From assembly GCA_022769625.1 (NCBI GenBank), contig JALEJP010000019.1, positions 1 to 64,000 on the forward strand: DNA of 64,000 bases. The letters run 5' to 3'. The stretch comes from Lachnospiraceae bacterium. GTDB lineage: Bacteria; Bacillota; Clostridia; Lachnospirales; Lachnospiraceae. The position numbers were made by a program, and so were the translations under genes. The notes beneath the pieces were generated by a model. The model had not been told where the DNA came from. It worked only from the letters and a program-made list of their open reading frames with translations, and ran no database searches. Of the stretch, positions 53,837 to 63,401 are shown piece by piece (the stretch's first letter is position 1; the number at the start of each line of letters is the position of its first letter).

Positions 53837-54622
53837 TTAGATCTCCAGATAGGAATCTGCGTACAGTGTATTATTCTTGAATACATCACAGGATTTGATG
53901 GTTTCCATCAGACGCAGGTCATTCGGATTTACGATAGCAGAGGTCAGACCCTGCATCATAGCCATCGCTACCAGCGCGGAGTCCATAATCGGACGGATGT
54001 GTTTCGGCATACCGTTCGAGTTATTGGAAAGACCACCGGTAGAATTCAGACCCATATCAGAGAACATCTTGATACACTCAAGAATATCCATCTGCTTATC
54101 CTGCATACCTTTTACAACCAGGAACAGTGGATCAAACCACAGATCCTCTGCTTCCATACCATGCTCCAGACCTCTCTCCAAAAGCAGCTGGCAGTAACCC
54201 ATACGCTCATCATTGTCTTTTGCAATACCTTCACCATTACACAGCGCAATAACGATTGCATCGTTTGCTGCTGCAAGATCGATATTCTCGATTCTTCCGG
54301 CTGCATCTGCAGAGTTGACAATCGGTTTGCCTTTGGAACGGTTGTATACGGAAATACCTGCTTCGATTGCTTTCTTATTGGAAGTATCCAGAGCCAGAGG
54401 TACATTATCCAGCTCGCTCTGAAGAAGCTGTACTGCCCATTTCATCAGTTCTTCTCCATCGCTCTCAGCCGGTCCGATGTTTACATCCAGATAAACAGCG
54501 CCTGCATCCAGCTGCTGTTTTGCTCTTTTCAGAATCGGTTCCGGATCACGAGTTGTGAACGCTTTGTTCACTGCCGGAGCTGTTGTGGAAAGTCTCTCAC
54601 CAATTGTTACAAATTTTGCCAT
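53837..54622 (-). CDS. acsE: 5-methyltetrahydrofolate:corrinoid iron-sulfur protein methyltransferase
   Basis: 261 residues, normal for AcsE (262). TIM barrel of the pterin-binding family: QLDAGAVYLDVNIGPAE near 40, ALDTSNKKAIEAG near 75, PIVNSADAAG near 97, GGLSNNSNGMPKHIRP near 200, where Asn residues bind the folate. It moves the methyl group from methyl-THF to the cobalt of AcsC/AcsD. The start MAKFVTIGER follows AAAAGGAGAACAAAGCT; the ORF start 18 codons upstream is inside the acsC-acsE gap. Confidence 0.95.
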   Translation of the reverse strand: MAKFVTIGERLSTTAPAVNKAFTTRDPEPILKRAKQQLDAGAVYLDVNIGPAESDGEELMKWAVQLLQSELDNVPLALDTSNKKAIEAGISVYNRSKGKPIVNSADAAGRIENIDLAAANDAIVIALCNGEGIAKDNDERMGYCQLLLERGLEHGMEAEDLWFDPLFLVVKGMQDKQMDILECIKMFSDMGLNSTGGLSNNSNGMPKHIRPIMDSALVAMAMMQGLTSAIVNPNDLRLMETIKSCDVFKNNTLYADSYLEI

Positions 54623-54711
54623 AGCTTTGTTCTCCTTTTGCTCATTTATTTCATTATTTTTCCAAATAATTTTCACTTGGCCATACGGCGAACCGCTGTC
54701 ACAGGAATCGA

Positions 54712-56055
54712 TTATGCGAAATCCTTCATAAACTTAACAAGCTGAACTGCCTCGTTCGGAGCAATGATGATTTCCCAGTCAGGAAGCTTAGCTTCCAGCT
54801 CGCCCTTCAGAACAGCAACCTTGCCAGGAATGATCAGCTTTCTGCTCTTGATCTTGCCTGCGATATCCTGCTCCTCAAAGAATTTTGCAATGGTACCGGA
54901 TGAGAATTTGCCGGCTGCCCATGAGGTCAGTACGGAAAGTCCGCCTGCATCGTTGATGATCAGATTTACCGGTACACCGGAACGCTCCAGCTCGCCGGAT
55001 ACCAGGAAGTATGTAAGTGCAAAGTCAACCGTTGTCAGGCATACTGAATTCTCATCTGCGCCGTTCAGAGGATAAATACCCGGCTCAACTTTCATTGGCT
55101 TCTGCGGATCCGTAAACAGGTTCTGACGCAGACCATACAGAGGAAGTGCTTCTGCATAGCCAATATTCTCAGCTACTACGATTGAACCATATTTCATGGT
55201 GAACAGAGACAGAAGAGCTGCCTGTTTATGAGCATCGCCTCTTGCAACTTTTGCAACATTTACAATAGAAGGATAACCACAGGTTCTGTCGCCATCTTTC
55301 AGTGCTGCCTTGCGAAGCTGTACTGCGTTTTTAAATGTATCTTTTACAGTCTCACCTGTCACATCGATCACAAGGTTCTTATTACCCAGTGCCTCCAGTT
55401 TTTCAACGGTATCATGAATCTCGGCCAGATCTGCCCCGCTGACACCAAGAACCACACCTGCTGCTGTAGCAACTGCATTCATCGCCTCATAGTTGGCAGC
55501 ATCTGCACCGTTCAGGATTGGTTTGCCATCCTTGCATACTTCAAGGGCTGCTTTTGCTTTTTCTGCATCTTTTACGCCAAGAACCAGAACACGTCCCGTA
55601 GCTGCTGCTTTCTTAACCAGCTCAACGTAATCCTGTGCGCCATCTGGTGCATCGTTTACGTATACCATTTCTACGAACATTCTCTCGCCGATACGCTCAT
55701 AGTCAACTTTCGCAATATCTGCAAGTTTCTGCTCAACTGTTGCATCATCCATGCATGTGCACAGTGCCATTGCATATCTTGTTTTGCTTACGAATGTTTT
55801 CTCATGTCTGAACAGAACAGTCTCGCCGCCCAGACTCATTTCTGCATCGCCTGCACCAACTTTGATTGTTTTCATTGGCGGCTCAGTAGCTGCTGACAGT
55901 TTAGCCAGAGCTTCCGGTGCAAAATACGGACATTTTGAAAGCTCTACTGCACCCTGTGCAACTTTCATGGAAAATGCCATACAAGTCGGGCTTCCACATT
56001 CTTTACAGTTTTTCTTCGGTGACAATTTGAAAATATCAAGACCTTTAAGTGCCAT
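54712..56055 (-). CDS. acsC: Corrinoid iron-sulfur protein, large subunit
   Basis: 447 residues. N-terminal [4Fe-4S] domain with KNCKECGSPTCMAFSMKVAQ and the last Cys in LSKCPYF near 38, followed by a TIM-barrel-like middle and a C-terminal cobalamin-binding domain. It carries the methyl group from AcsE to AcsB on its cobalt. GTTAAGGAGGAGATAGAATT precedes the ATG. It lies 27 bases after acsD and 89 before acsE. Confidence 0.95.
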   Translation of the reverse strand: MALKGLDIFKLSPKKNCKECGSPTCMAFSMKVAQGAVELSKCPYFAPEALAKLSAATEPPMKTIKVGAGDAEMSLGGETVLFRHEKTFVSKTRYAMALCTCMDDATVEQKLADIAKVDYERIGERMFVEMVYVNDAPDGAQDYVELVKKAAATGRVLVLGVKDAEKAKAALEVCKDGKPILNGADAANYEAMNAVATAAGVVLGVSGADLAEIHDTVEKLEALGNKNLVIDVTGETVKDTFKNAVQLRKAALKDGDRTCGYPSIVNVAKVARGDAHKQAALLSLFTMKYGSIVVAENIGYAEALPLYGLRQNLFTDPQKPMKVEPGIYPLNGADENSVCLTTVDFALTYFLVSGELERSGVPVNLIINDAGGLSVLTSWAAGKFSSGTIAKFFEEQDIAGKIKSRKLIIPGKVAVLKGELEAKLPDWEIIIAPNEAVQLVKFMKDFA

Positions 56056-56082
56056 AATTCTATCTCCTCCTTAACGCAACAA

Positions 56083-57024
56083 TTAAACTAATTCTTTCAT
56101 CAGACCGGAAATTGTCTTGATGGATTCCGGATGTTTCAGGATCACTGCGTTGGAACCTGCTGCGATCACTGCCATAGCAGTCTCAATTTCCATATCGATT
56201 CCACGCTCTTCCTGAGATCCCCATTCCGGTGAATCTGCTTCGGAAGACATAGCCTCTTTTACACCCCATGTCTCAGATGCAACAGGCGTAATGATCGGCA
56301 TCTGTAAGTTTACATCACCCTGCTGAAGTGCTGCTGCCTTTACACGGTCCATAGTGGAGATTACATACTCAAAACCATAACCTGCTGCTGCAGTACCTAC
56401 ATTCATAACGATGCTCTTCTTATCGACACCAAGCTGGGAAAGCAGAACATTCAGCTGTTTAGCAAGGTTGATATCTACGGCCGATTCAGCGCCTACAACC
56501 TGCTTGTAAGCAAGACCTGCTGCTGCACCAACTGTCTTATAGTTTTCTTCTTTTGCAGAGAGAATAACAGCATTTTTTCCCTCCAGAGCTGCTGCTGCCG
56601 CATTAAACAGTTCTGCATCCTTCTCTGCATTTTTACATCCGCATACGACCAGAGGCAGATCAACTGCTGCTGCGATTTCCTTCAGCTCGCCAATCAGCTC
56701 TTCTGTGGATTTGTTTGCTCCGTTTGGATCTCCGCCTTCCATACGGAAGCTTAAGAAGTCCACACCTTCCATAGAAGCTGCCTTTGCAGCGATCTCTGCC
56801 AGTGTTGTACAGCCTTCATAATACTTTTTGATGCACTCCAGCTCGTGTTCCATACCGAAATCTGTAATTTCGATACCTACCTTCGGTGCGTTTTCAATCG
56901 GTGCATCAAAAGAATACAGAGGGAAAACATTTTCTCCTCCAATCTTCACTGCTTTATCTCCAGTACCAATTTCAACTGTATTGATGCTGGCATTAAATTT
57001 TCCTGATTTTGGTGTAAATGGCAT
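56083..57024 (-). CDS. acsD: Corrinoid iron-sulfur protein, small subunit
   Basis: 313 residues. TIM-barrel protein that pairs with AcsC and helps hold cobalamin. Motifs: SINTVEIGTGDKAVKIGGEN near 12, FLSFRMEGGDPNGANKSTEE near 95, and SIVMNVGTAAAGYGFEYV near 205. AAGGAGGATTTTTAGAA precedes the ATG. No Cys cluster, as expected. Confidence 0.94.
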   Translation of the reverse strand: MPFTPKSGKFNASINTVEIGTGDKAVKIGGENVFPLYSFDAPIENAPKVGIEITDFGMEHELECIKKYYEGCTTLAEIAAKAASMEGVDFLSFRMEGGDPNGANKSTEELIGELKEIAAAVDLPLVVCGCKNAEKDAELFNAAAAALEGKNAVILSAKEENYKTVGAAAGLAYKQVVGAESAVDINLAKQLNVLLSQLGVDKKSIVMNVGTAAAGYGFEYVISTMDRVKAAALQQGDVNLQMPIITPVASETWGVKEAMSSEADSPEWGSQEERGIDMEIETAMAVIAAGSNAVILKHPESIKTISGLMKELV

Positions 57025-57148
57025 TTCTAAAAATCCTCCTTCATGCTTTTTAGACTGTTATAAAACATTACCATCATTTTACAACAGCAGCCGCTAAAAA
57101 TCAATTATAAAACTTTTAACATATGTCATATTCTGAATTTTTATCGGA

Positions 57149-57192
57149 TATGGGTGCCTGTGGGAATCCGCATTCCCCTGCAGGCACCCGCT
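57149..57192 (-). other. Hairpin between acsB and acsD
   Basis: Stem GGGTGCCTG / CAGGCACCC with an inner GGAAT / ATTCC, no T-run on the minus strand. It lies in a 234-base gap after acsB, unusual in an operon that is otherwise tightly packed, and could mark a processing site or a partial terminator. No ORF is supported in the gap. Confidence 0.7.
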
Positions 57193-57258
57193 TTCTTTCA
57201 TAATGATTCAGAATCGTTCATACCATAACGTGATAGGTAATGACAAGATCTGTGCGGA

Positions 57259-59382
57259 TTACATCATCGGCTCCATGGAAAGTGCCGGATGTCCTTTTTC
57301 TTCCAGATAAGCCAGCAGAGTCTCAGGATCTTCTGCAATCGTTTCATCTGCAATCATATCTGCAAAGTTCTCAATACCATACAGCTCTTTTGCTGTCTCG
57401 TTCAGTCTCTCAGCAACCTGATCTTTCAGCTCCTTCGGCATCCATACGATACGTGCAACGCCGCCTTCTGCCTTCATGAACTTCTTGGAAGCGATGAAGT
57501 GTTTGCCGTGTCCCATAAAGCCCGGTGTCTGAACACCGCCGCCTGTCATGGAAGCCAGCTCTGAGAAGGTCATACCGATCGGAGTCATACCTGCATACTC
57601 ACGGTTTGCGATGCAGACACCATTTGACAGAGGCTCAATACCACAGATACACTCGAAACATCCGCAGGATGTCATCGGTTTCTCAATGATGGAATACAGG
57701 GATACATCTTCCAGCGCACCCTGTGAAAATCTCTGTACTGCCTCGTTTACATCCTCGTATTCACCGATTCTCTCATCGATTGGTCTTTCCTTTGTGATGA
57801 TCTGGCATGGTCCCTGCGGATCCAGCTCGTTGGTTGCCTTTGCATCCAGCCATGAAACGGCACCGCAAAGTCCAAGTCTCTCCGGTGTAACTACACATAC
57901 GTGAGACGGTGAGAATGCCTGGCACATGATACAGCTGTAGTATACATCCACGCCTTCATCTGTCAGTGTAGTCAGACGCTCATCACGTTTGTCAAACAGC
58001 GGCATAGCCACTTCATGACGAATTCTGGTACATTCAGCCGGATCGGTGTAAACGGTAACCTGACATTTATCAACAACAGCTGCGAACTCACTCTTAACTT
58101 TCGCATACAGAACTTCACCGATGTGTTTTGCACGGAAGCCTGCCTCATAGGTATCTTTGCTGATACGGATACGGATCATGTCACGCTGACCGGTATGCAT
58201 CATACCTTCCACGCAGTTTAAGTAAGAATGGAACTTACGCTCAAATACCGGTTCAAAGTCAGACTGCATGCTCTTGCCTGCCACTTCTACAACATAGCAG
58301 ATACTCTGTTTGCTGCCCACCGGCATTTCATCGATATCCGGTCCGATCAGTGTAATCTTGTGGTCTTCGATCTCAGAAGCTTCCTTTGTCATAACCAGCT
58401 CACAGCAGTCAACACGGGAACCGTCAAATTCTACCTGCATATCGCCGCGGCGGATGATCTCGCCTTCGAAAGCGGAAGCAAATGCAACCGGAATGTCAAT
58501 ATGTGTAATCTTAATCTTGATATCTCTTGCTTCCAGAGAAGTTGCATTGAATTTAGAAACATCTTTCTGAACGATCAGGCTCTTCGGTACACGGAAAGTC
58601 TCTTCGTTTGTTACAACCGGGAAGCCAAGAGCGATAGCTCCGGCACCACATGCAACAATAACCGGATCCAGAGGAGCAAACGCATTAACAAATGCCGGTA
58701 CACGCTCCATGGTGTATTTCATCAGTCCGGCTGCGTCACCCGGCTGGATGTTACCAAAGATCAGAGCTGCTCTGACTGCAACCGATACTACGTGGATAAC
58801 ACTTGTTACATCCTTGCCCAGAGGGATAACACGTACATTTGCGCCTGTCTTGTAGCCCAGCTCTTCACACTGATCAATGATACCGCCAACCAGAGTTACC
58901 AGGATACCCTGAGCCTGATAGCTCTTTACCAGGTCAACGCCTTCCTGAGCGGTCGGTGCGGAACCAAGGATAACAGCAACACCCGGGATATCACCGGTTA
59001 CCAGAGGTACACCCAGTTCACGGATCACTGCATCTGCCAGATGTCCATAGCAGGGAGCTTCATACGGCAGAGCACCATCAATATATTTCAGAACCTCAAT
59101 AAACTCTGCACACAGAGCTGTTGCGATACCGGACATGAATGCATCATTCAATCTCGGTTCTCTTGTCATCAGAGTCTTAACTACGCCCAGAGCCTCTTTT
59201 AACTGGCCAAGAGTTGCCACTTTTGTGCCGGTTACCGCATAATAACACGGAAGGCTGTATGCGGTATCCGGAAAAGCGATTGCTTTGTCTGCGCCATGTT
59301 TTTCAATCGCTGCATCAATCGCGCCTTCTGTCAGACCGTATACGGTATCATTTCCACTGAATACAACATCAAATAATGTCAC
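57259..59382 (-). CDS. acsB: Acetyl-CoA synthase (CO dehydrogenase/acetyl-CoA synthase beta subunit)
   Basis: 707 residues. It joins CO, the methyl group from AcsC/D and CoA to acetyl-CoA at the nickel A-cluster. Cys ligands are in CIMCQAFSPSHVC near 484-496 with another in GLCGAVSW, and in CGCFEC near 574, where the CGC motif holds the distal nickel. An N-terminal helical domain docks to CODH. A TTTAAAGGAGGAAAATAAAGT site precedes the ATG. The length is about 20 residues under that of M. thermoacetica AcsB. Confidence 0.96.
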   Translation of the reverse strand: MTLFDVVFSGNDTVYGLTEGAIDAAIEKHGADKAIAFPDTAYSLPCYYAVTGTKVATLGQLKEALGVVKTLMTREPRLNDAFMSGIATALCAEFIEVLKYIDGALPYEAPCYGHLADAVIRELGVPLVTGDIPGVAVILGSAPTAQEGVDLVKSYQAQGILVTLVGGIIDQCEELGYKTGANVRVIPLGKDVTSVIHVVSVAVRAALIFGNIQPGDAAGLMKYTMERVPAFVNAFAPLDPVIVACGAGAIALGFPVVTNEETFRVPKSLIVQKDVSKFNATSLEARDIKIKITHIDIPVAFASAFEGEIIRRGDMQVEFDGSRVDCCELVMTKEASEIEDHKITLIGPDIDEMPVGSKQSICYVVEVAGKSMQSDFEPVFERKFHSYLNCVEGMMHTGQRDMIRIRISKDTYEAGFRAKHIGEVLYAKVKSEFAAVVDKCQVTVYTDPAECTRIRHEVAMPLFDKRDERLTTLTDEGVDVYYSCIMCQAFSPSHVCVVTPERLGLCGAVSWLDAKATNELDPQGPCQIITKERPIDERIGEYEDVNEAVQRFSQGALEDVSLYSIIEKPMTSCGCFECICGIEPLSNGVCIANREYAGMTPIGMTFSELASMTGGGVQTPGFMGHGKHFIASKKFMKAEGGVARIVWMPKELKDQVAERLNETAKELYGIENFADMIADETIAEDPETLLAYLEEKGHPALSMEPMM

Positions 59383-59396
59383 TTTATTTTCCTCCT

Positions 59397-60167
59397 TTAG
59401 ATAGCTGTTTCATCTATCCTGTTTTTAATTATTGAAATTTCAGCCCGCGCTGTGGGACTCACATCAAAAGGTGAACGTCCCTGGCGATCAGCATCAATTA
59501 CTTCTGAATTGTAATGAATGAATCCCAGTAGGTCTTCCTCCGGTATCCTGGAACGAATAAAATCCTCATCCTCTGTGCCCCGCACTTTATTTGCAACAAC
59601 ACGTACTTTTCGAATGCCCAGCTCCGACGCAAGACGTTTCACATTTTTGTAAGTTTGAATACTTCTTGCTCCAGGTTCAATCACAACCACAAACTGATCC
59701 ATTCCTTCCGTCGTCCCTCTTCCAAGATGCTCCAGTCCAGCTTCCATATCCAGAATAACCACATCATTGCTGCGAAGCACCAGATGGTTAATGATTCTCT
59801 TTAACATCACATGTTCCGGGCAGACACAACCGCTCCCGGCGGTTTCCACTGTTCCAAGAACCAGAAGTTTTACACCATTACAGGATTTGGAATAGGTATC
59901 GGGTATATCGTCAACCTTTGGATTCAGCTTATAAAACTGATTCTGATCATTGGCACCTGTACGCTCCTGAATCAGTTTACGCATTTTCGTAATCGGCACG
60001 ATGGAATCCAGCTCTTCCTCTGAAAAACCAAGTGCCAGTCCCAGGTTTGCATCCGGATCCACATCCGCTGCGAGTACATGTTTCCCTTCCTCTGCATACA
60101 ATCTGGCCAGCGTTGCAGCAAAAGTTGTCTTTCCCACTCCGCCTTTTCCGGTAACTGCAATTTTCAT
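59397..60167 (-). CDS. CooC-type nickel-insertion ATPase, second copy (AcsF-like)
   Basis: 256 residues. MinD-type P-loop with deviant Walker A GKGGVGKTT at 7-15, then AADVDPDANLGLALGF, the metal-binding motif GSGCVCPEHVMLK near 112 where CVC Cys bind Ni or Zn between two monomers, and DMEAGLEHLGRGT near 140. CooC-type ATPases insert nickel into CODH and the AcsF form into ACS; position directly between acsA and acsB fits either. The start MKIAVTGKGG follows AAAGGTGG with 8 bases; the ORF start four codons upstream is too close to it. Confidence 0.88.
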   Translation of the reverse strand: MKIAVTGKGGVGKTTFAATLARLYAEEGKHVLAADVDPDANLGLALGFSEEELDSIVPITKMRKLIQERTGANDQNQFYKLNPKVDDIPDTYSKSCNGVKLLVLGTVETAGSGCVCPEHVMLKRIINHLVLRSNDVVILDMEAGLEHLGRGTTEGMDQFVVVIEPGARSIQTYKNVKRLASELGIRKVRVVANKVRGTEDEDFIRSRIPEEDLLGFIHYNSEVIDADRQGRSPFDVSPTARAEISIIKNRIDETAI

Positions 60168-60248
60168 ATATTCATCCACCTTTGATTTTTGATATACAGA
60201 GCAAGCTTTGATACTTGCTCTGTCCGTACTTTACTTTAAATCTATTGA

Positions 60249-62141
60249 TCAGATTCCAAGAGCAGCTCTCTTCTCTTCGATTCTGGCGATCATAGCATCG
60301 CCCAGTTTGTCAATATCTTTCTCAACCGTATAAGCTGCTTCTACCCAGTCACGGATACCGCTTGTCAGAAGCTCTGCAACCTGATCGGAACCGGATACAT
60401 ACGGATCAACGCCCAGGAAAGTATCCAGACCGGTTGCGACAACATAGTTACCAATGGATACTGCTTTCTCAGACATCCACTCCGGAGCACATCCTACAAC
60501 CGGCAGCTGAGAAATATTCAGACCGGAATCCTTAGCCAGCTCTGCTGCCAGAACCATCATACGTGAAATATCAACACAGGAACCCATATGCAGTACCGGC
60601 GGAATATCAGCCAGCTCGCATACTCTCTTAAGGCCTGCGCCGCAGAGATCTTTTGCAGCCTTGTCCATCAGACCCGCCTTTGCAGCTGCCTGTGCAGAAC
60701 ATCCGGAAGCAATGATTACGATATCATTTGCGATCAGTTTCTTCATCAGCTCAATGTGAGCAGTATCCGGTCTAACCTTAGGATTGTTACATCCAACCAT
60801 AGCTACCGCACCGCGGAGAACACCAGAAGTGATACACTCGATCAGCGGCTTTGTGGTACCCATCTCATCCACCTGAGAGTTTGCAACGCCATCCAGAGTC
60901 TTTACAATTGCCTCAACAGAATAACCAACGGTTGCTTTCTGCTTCATATCCGGAATGTAAACCAGCTCCGGTTTTCTGTTCTTAAAGTTCTCGATTGCCA
61001 TCTTCACGATTGCTTTTGCATTTTCCGCAGCTGACTCTGCACTAAAACGGATAAACTCGGAATCCGGCATCTGTGCGATCGGGGATGTCGTCACAAATTT
61101 TGTGTGGAAGCATTTGCTCAGAGGGCCAAGTGCCGGGAAAATACACTGAACATCAACAACAATCGCCTCACAGGCACCTGTCAGAACAACATTCTCCTGC
61201 TGCAGGAAGTTTCCTGCCATCGGAATACCACGGCGCATAGCTACTTCGTTTGAAGTACAGCATACACCGGAAACTGTGATGCCTTTTGCTCCCATCTCTT
61301 TTGCGTATGCAATCATTTCCGGATCATCCGCATACTCACAGATCATCTCTGAAAGGGAAGGATCATGTCCGTGCACGACAATCTGTACGTTCTCAGCAAC
61401 CTTTACTCCAAGGTTTGCCTCTGACTCAATCGGCTTCGGAGTTCCGAACAGTACATCTGAAAACTCTGTACCTGCCATGGAACCACCCCATCCATCGGAA
61501 AGACCTGCACGAAGTGACTGCCGAATCAGTGCTTCCGGTTTTGAAGAACATCCCATATGTGCCATATGTAAGGAGCAGGATACCTCACGGTCAATCGCAC
61601 GCGGAGCGATTTCCTCTCTCTCCCAGATTTCCTGTGTATGCTTTGGTGCTCTCTTCAGGAAATTCTGATTGCCAAACACTTTTCCGTACTCGCCCATTCC
61701 AAGATATGCCATTTCGTGAGCAAGATCGTAGATGTCTTTTCCTTCTGTTTCAACGCCCCACTCTTTTGCAATGCGGATCAGTTTCTCCGGATCTTTTACT
61801 TTGTAAGGTCCTTCCGGTTTTGCGCAGTACAGCGTATGACAGATTTCACGGCCATGATCAGAATGTGTTGCTGAGCCGCCTGCTGTAAACTTCAGATAGT
61901 TACGTGCTACAATGCCATGTGCATCACATCCGCAGATGCCTCTTGGAGCTTTTGGTGTAATACGGCAGGGACCCATGGAACAGATACGGCAGCAGATACC
62001 CTGCTCACCGAATTTACAGTGCGGTGTCTGATTTGCGACACGATACTGCCAGGCATCTGCTCCTACCTTTTTGCCTGTCTCCAGAAGTTTTGCTGTAGCG
62101 GCTTCAAATTCTTCAACCGTTGTCAATTTAAAGTTTCCCAT
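60249..62141 (-). CDS. acsA: CO dehydrogenase (nickel-iron, CODH/ACS complex)
   Basis: 630 residues. It reduces CO2 to CO, which is then used by AcsB. N-terminal B/D-cluster Cys are in CKFGEQGICCRICSMGPC near 48-65, and CGCDAHG near 72. The C-cluster residues follow as the His-containing VHGHDPS near 262 and Cys in GVCCTSNE near 297, and later in GCNNPK, IASGCSAQ and GSCVDISRM. AAGGAGGTAA precedes two ATGs; the second, 6 bases after the site, is taken as start. It begins a run with the CooC-like ATPase and acsB. Confidence 0.95.
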   Translation of the reverse strand: MGNFKLTTVEEFEAATAKLLETGKKVGADAWQYRVANQTPHCKFGEQGICCRICSMGPCRITPKAPRGICGCDAHGIVARNYLKFTAGGSATHSDHGREICHTLYCAKPEGPYKVKDPEKLIRIAKEWGVETEGKDIYDLAHEMAYLGMGEYGKVFGNQNFLKRAPKHTQEIWEREEIAPRAIDREVSCSLHMAHMGCSSKPEALIRQSLRAGLSDGWGGSMAGTEFSDVLFGTPKPIESEANLGVKVAENVQIVVHGHDPSLSEMICEYADDPEMIAYAKEMGAKGITVSGVCCTSNEVAMRRGIPMAGNFLQQENVVLTGACEAIVVDVQCIFPALGPLSKCFHTKFVTTSPIAQMPDSEFIRFSAESAAENAKAIVKMAIENFKNRKPELVYIPDMKQKATVGYSVEAIVKTLDGVANSQVDEMGTTKPLIECITSGVLRGAVAMVGCNNPKVRPDTAHIELMKKLIANDIVIIASGCSAQAAAKAGLMDKAAKDLCGAGLKRVCELADIPPVLHMGSCVDISRMMVLAAELAKDSGLNISQLPVVGCAPEWMSEKAVSIGNYVVATGLDTFLGVDPYVSGSDQVAELLTSGIRDWVEAAYTVEKDIDKLGDAMIARIEEKRAALGI

Positions 62142-62226
62142 CATTTACCTCCTTAAATTATAGTGGGTTTTACTTTTATCTGAGGGTATATCCTATCCAC
62201 CCCCACGGGATATTTTTATTTATAAA

Positions 62227-62293
62227 CAATAGAAAGCCCGTTGCTCGAACTTTCTATTGCCCTGAATAAAAGCTCGCCATGCGTGCTTTTATT
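62227..62293 (-). terminator. Tandem hairpins between cooC and acsA
   Basis: Minus strand order: AATAAAAGC/GCTTTTATT (62265-62293) and then CAATAGAAAG/CTTTCTATTG (62227-62259), the second followed by a T-rich run TTTATAAATAAAAAT. A third short stem (TATCC/GGATA) follows. This would end or weaken the cooC transcript before acsA; an internal promoter for acsA is not clear. Confidence 0.55.
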
Positions 62294-62337
62294 ATTCAAA
62301 ATGAATCCTTGTGCAAACTCCGCAAAACACATCAAAT

Positions 62338-63108
62338 CTACATATCAATAGAATCAAAAATTTTCCGTGCTGCCATTTTGACCGGTGAATCAGCCGGTAA
62401 TTCGATCGTAGGTCTGCCATCACAATCAAATTCGTAAACATCCTGATCCTGAGGAACAACGCCAAACAGAGTGAGTCCCTGTTTTTGAATTTCTTCGCGT
62501 GTACCCTCATTTAACACACCACCAGGTGCACGGTTTACAATCAATCCGATGGTGTTCGGATTCAACCCACATTCTCTGACAAGGGCTGCAATCCTCCCGA
62601 CAGCCTGAACACCCCTTCTGGAGCAGTCACTCACCAGAATCACAGTATCAACTTTCGGCAATATTCCACGACTGATATGCTCCATTCCGGCTTCATTATC
62701 CACGACCATATATTTATAATTCGGTGTCAGACGCTGCACCTGAGCCTGAAGCAGACCATTCACATAACAGTAGCAACCTTTTCCCTGCGTTCTGCCCATA
62801 ACCAGCATATCATAGTCATCTTCCTCAACCAGACATCGATTGAGCATAATCTCCGCATAATCTGCCTTTGACATGCTTGCCGGTATCGGATTCTTTGCGC
62901 TGTTTGCTGCATTTTCGATCTGCTCGCGCACTTCCCCCAATGTCATCTCTACTTCCACACCAAGCACTTCATTCAGATTGGAATTTGCATCCGCATCCAC
63001 TGCAAGAACCGGTGTTTTTCCTTTTTCACAGAGATACTGTATCAGAAGACCGCACAGCGTTGTCTTTCCTACGCCGCCCTTTCCGGCAACAGCTATTACA
63101 TGTGCCAT
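62338..63108 (-). CDS. cooC: CO dehydrogenase nickel-insertion ATPase CooC
   Basis: 256 residues. Deviant Walker A GKGGVGKTT at 9-17, AVDADANSNLNEVLGVEV, Ni/Zn-binding Cys pair in GKGCYCYVN near 113, DNEAGMEHISRGI near 140. This is the canonical CODH-maturation type; it differs clearly from the second copy at 59397. CooC dimerises with ATP and passes nickel to the C-cluster. It follows cooT by 90 bases with a GGAGGAAGCTGATTT site before the ATG. Confidence 0.92.
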   Translation of the reverse strand: MAHVIAVAGKGGVGKTTLCGLLIQYLCEKGKTPVLAVDADANSNLNEVLGVEVEMTLGEVREQIENAANSAKNPIPASMSKADYAEIMLNRCLVEEDDYDMLVMGRTQGKGCYCYVNGLLQAQVQRLTPNYKYMVVDNEAGMEHISRGILPKVDTVILVSDCSRRGVQAVGRIAALVRECGLNPNTIGLIVNRAPGGVLNEGTREEIQKQGLTLFGVVPQDQDVYEFDCDGRPTIELPADSPVKMAARKIFDSIDM

Positions 63109-63198
63109 AAATCAGCTTCCTCCTGTTATCACACGGCAATGGAAGACTTATTCTGTAAGCTTTCAGCTGCCGCAAATTTCTTATAAAATATTTTTCTG

Positions 63199-63387
63199 TT
63201 ATTCGATACAGTCAATCTTTACAATACTGTTTGCAAGATCAACCATCCGAATAGCCCCTTCCACAACCTTCTGTTCACCCATCACATCAGTCAATGTGAT
63301 CGTTTCCCCATCGACATCAATTCTGCTTACAAATTCAAACAGCTTTGTCTCCGGTTCCTGGGCTTTATATACCGTTGCAAGACACAT
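63199..63387 (-). CDS. cooT: CooT family nickel-binding protein
   Basis: 62 residues. It begins MCLATVYK: Cys2, which in the R. rubrum CooT binds nickel at the dimer interface, is present. The rest is a small beta-barrel-like fold (VDGETITLTDVMGEQKVVEG). GGAGGCGAAAAA precedes the ATG. Placed just before cooC, it fits a nickel donor for CODH. Confidence 0.85.
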   Translation of the reverse strand: MCLATVYKAQEPETKLFEFVSRIDVDGETITLTDVMGEQKVVEGAIRMVDLANSIVKIDCIE

Positions 63388-63401
63388 TTTTTCGCCTCCT
63401 G

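Noticed and set aside
58228-59202. 324-residue plus-strand ORF
   Set aside because: Antisense to acsB; Asn/Cys-rich shadow frame without a start site.
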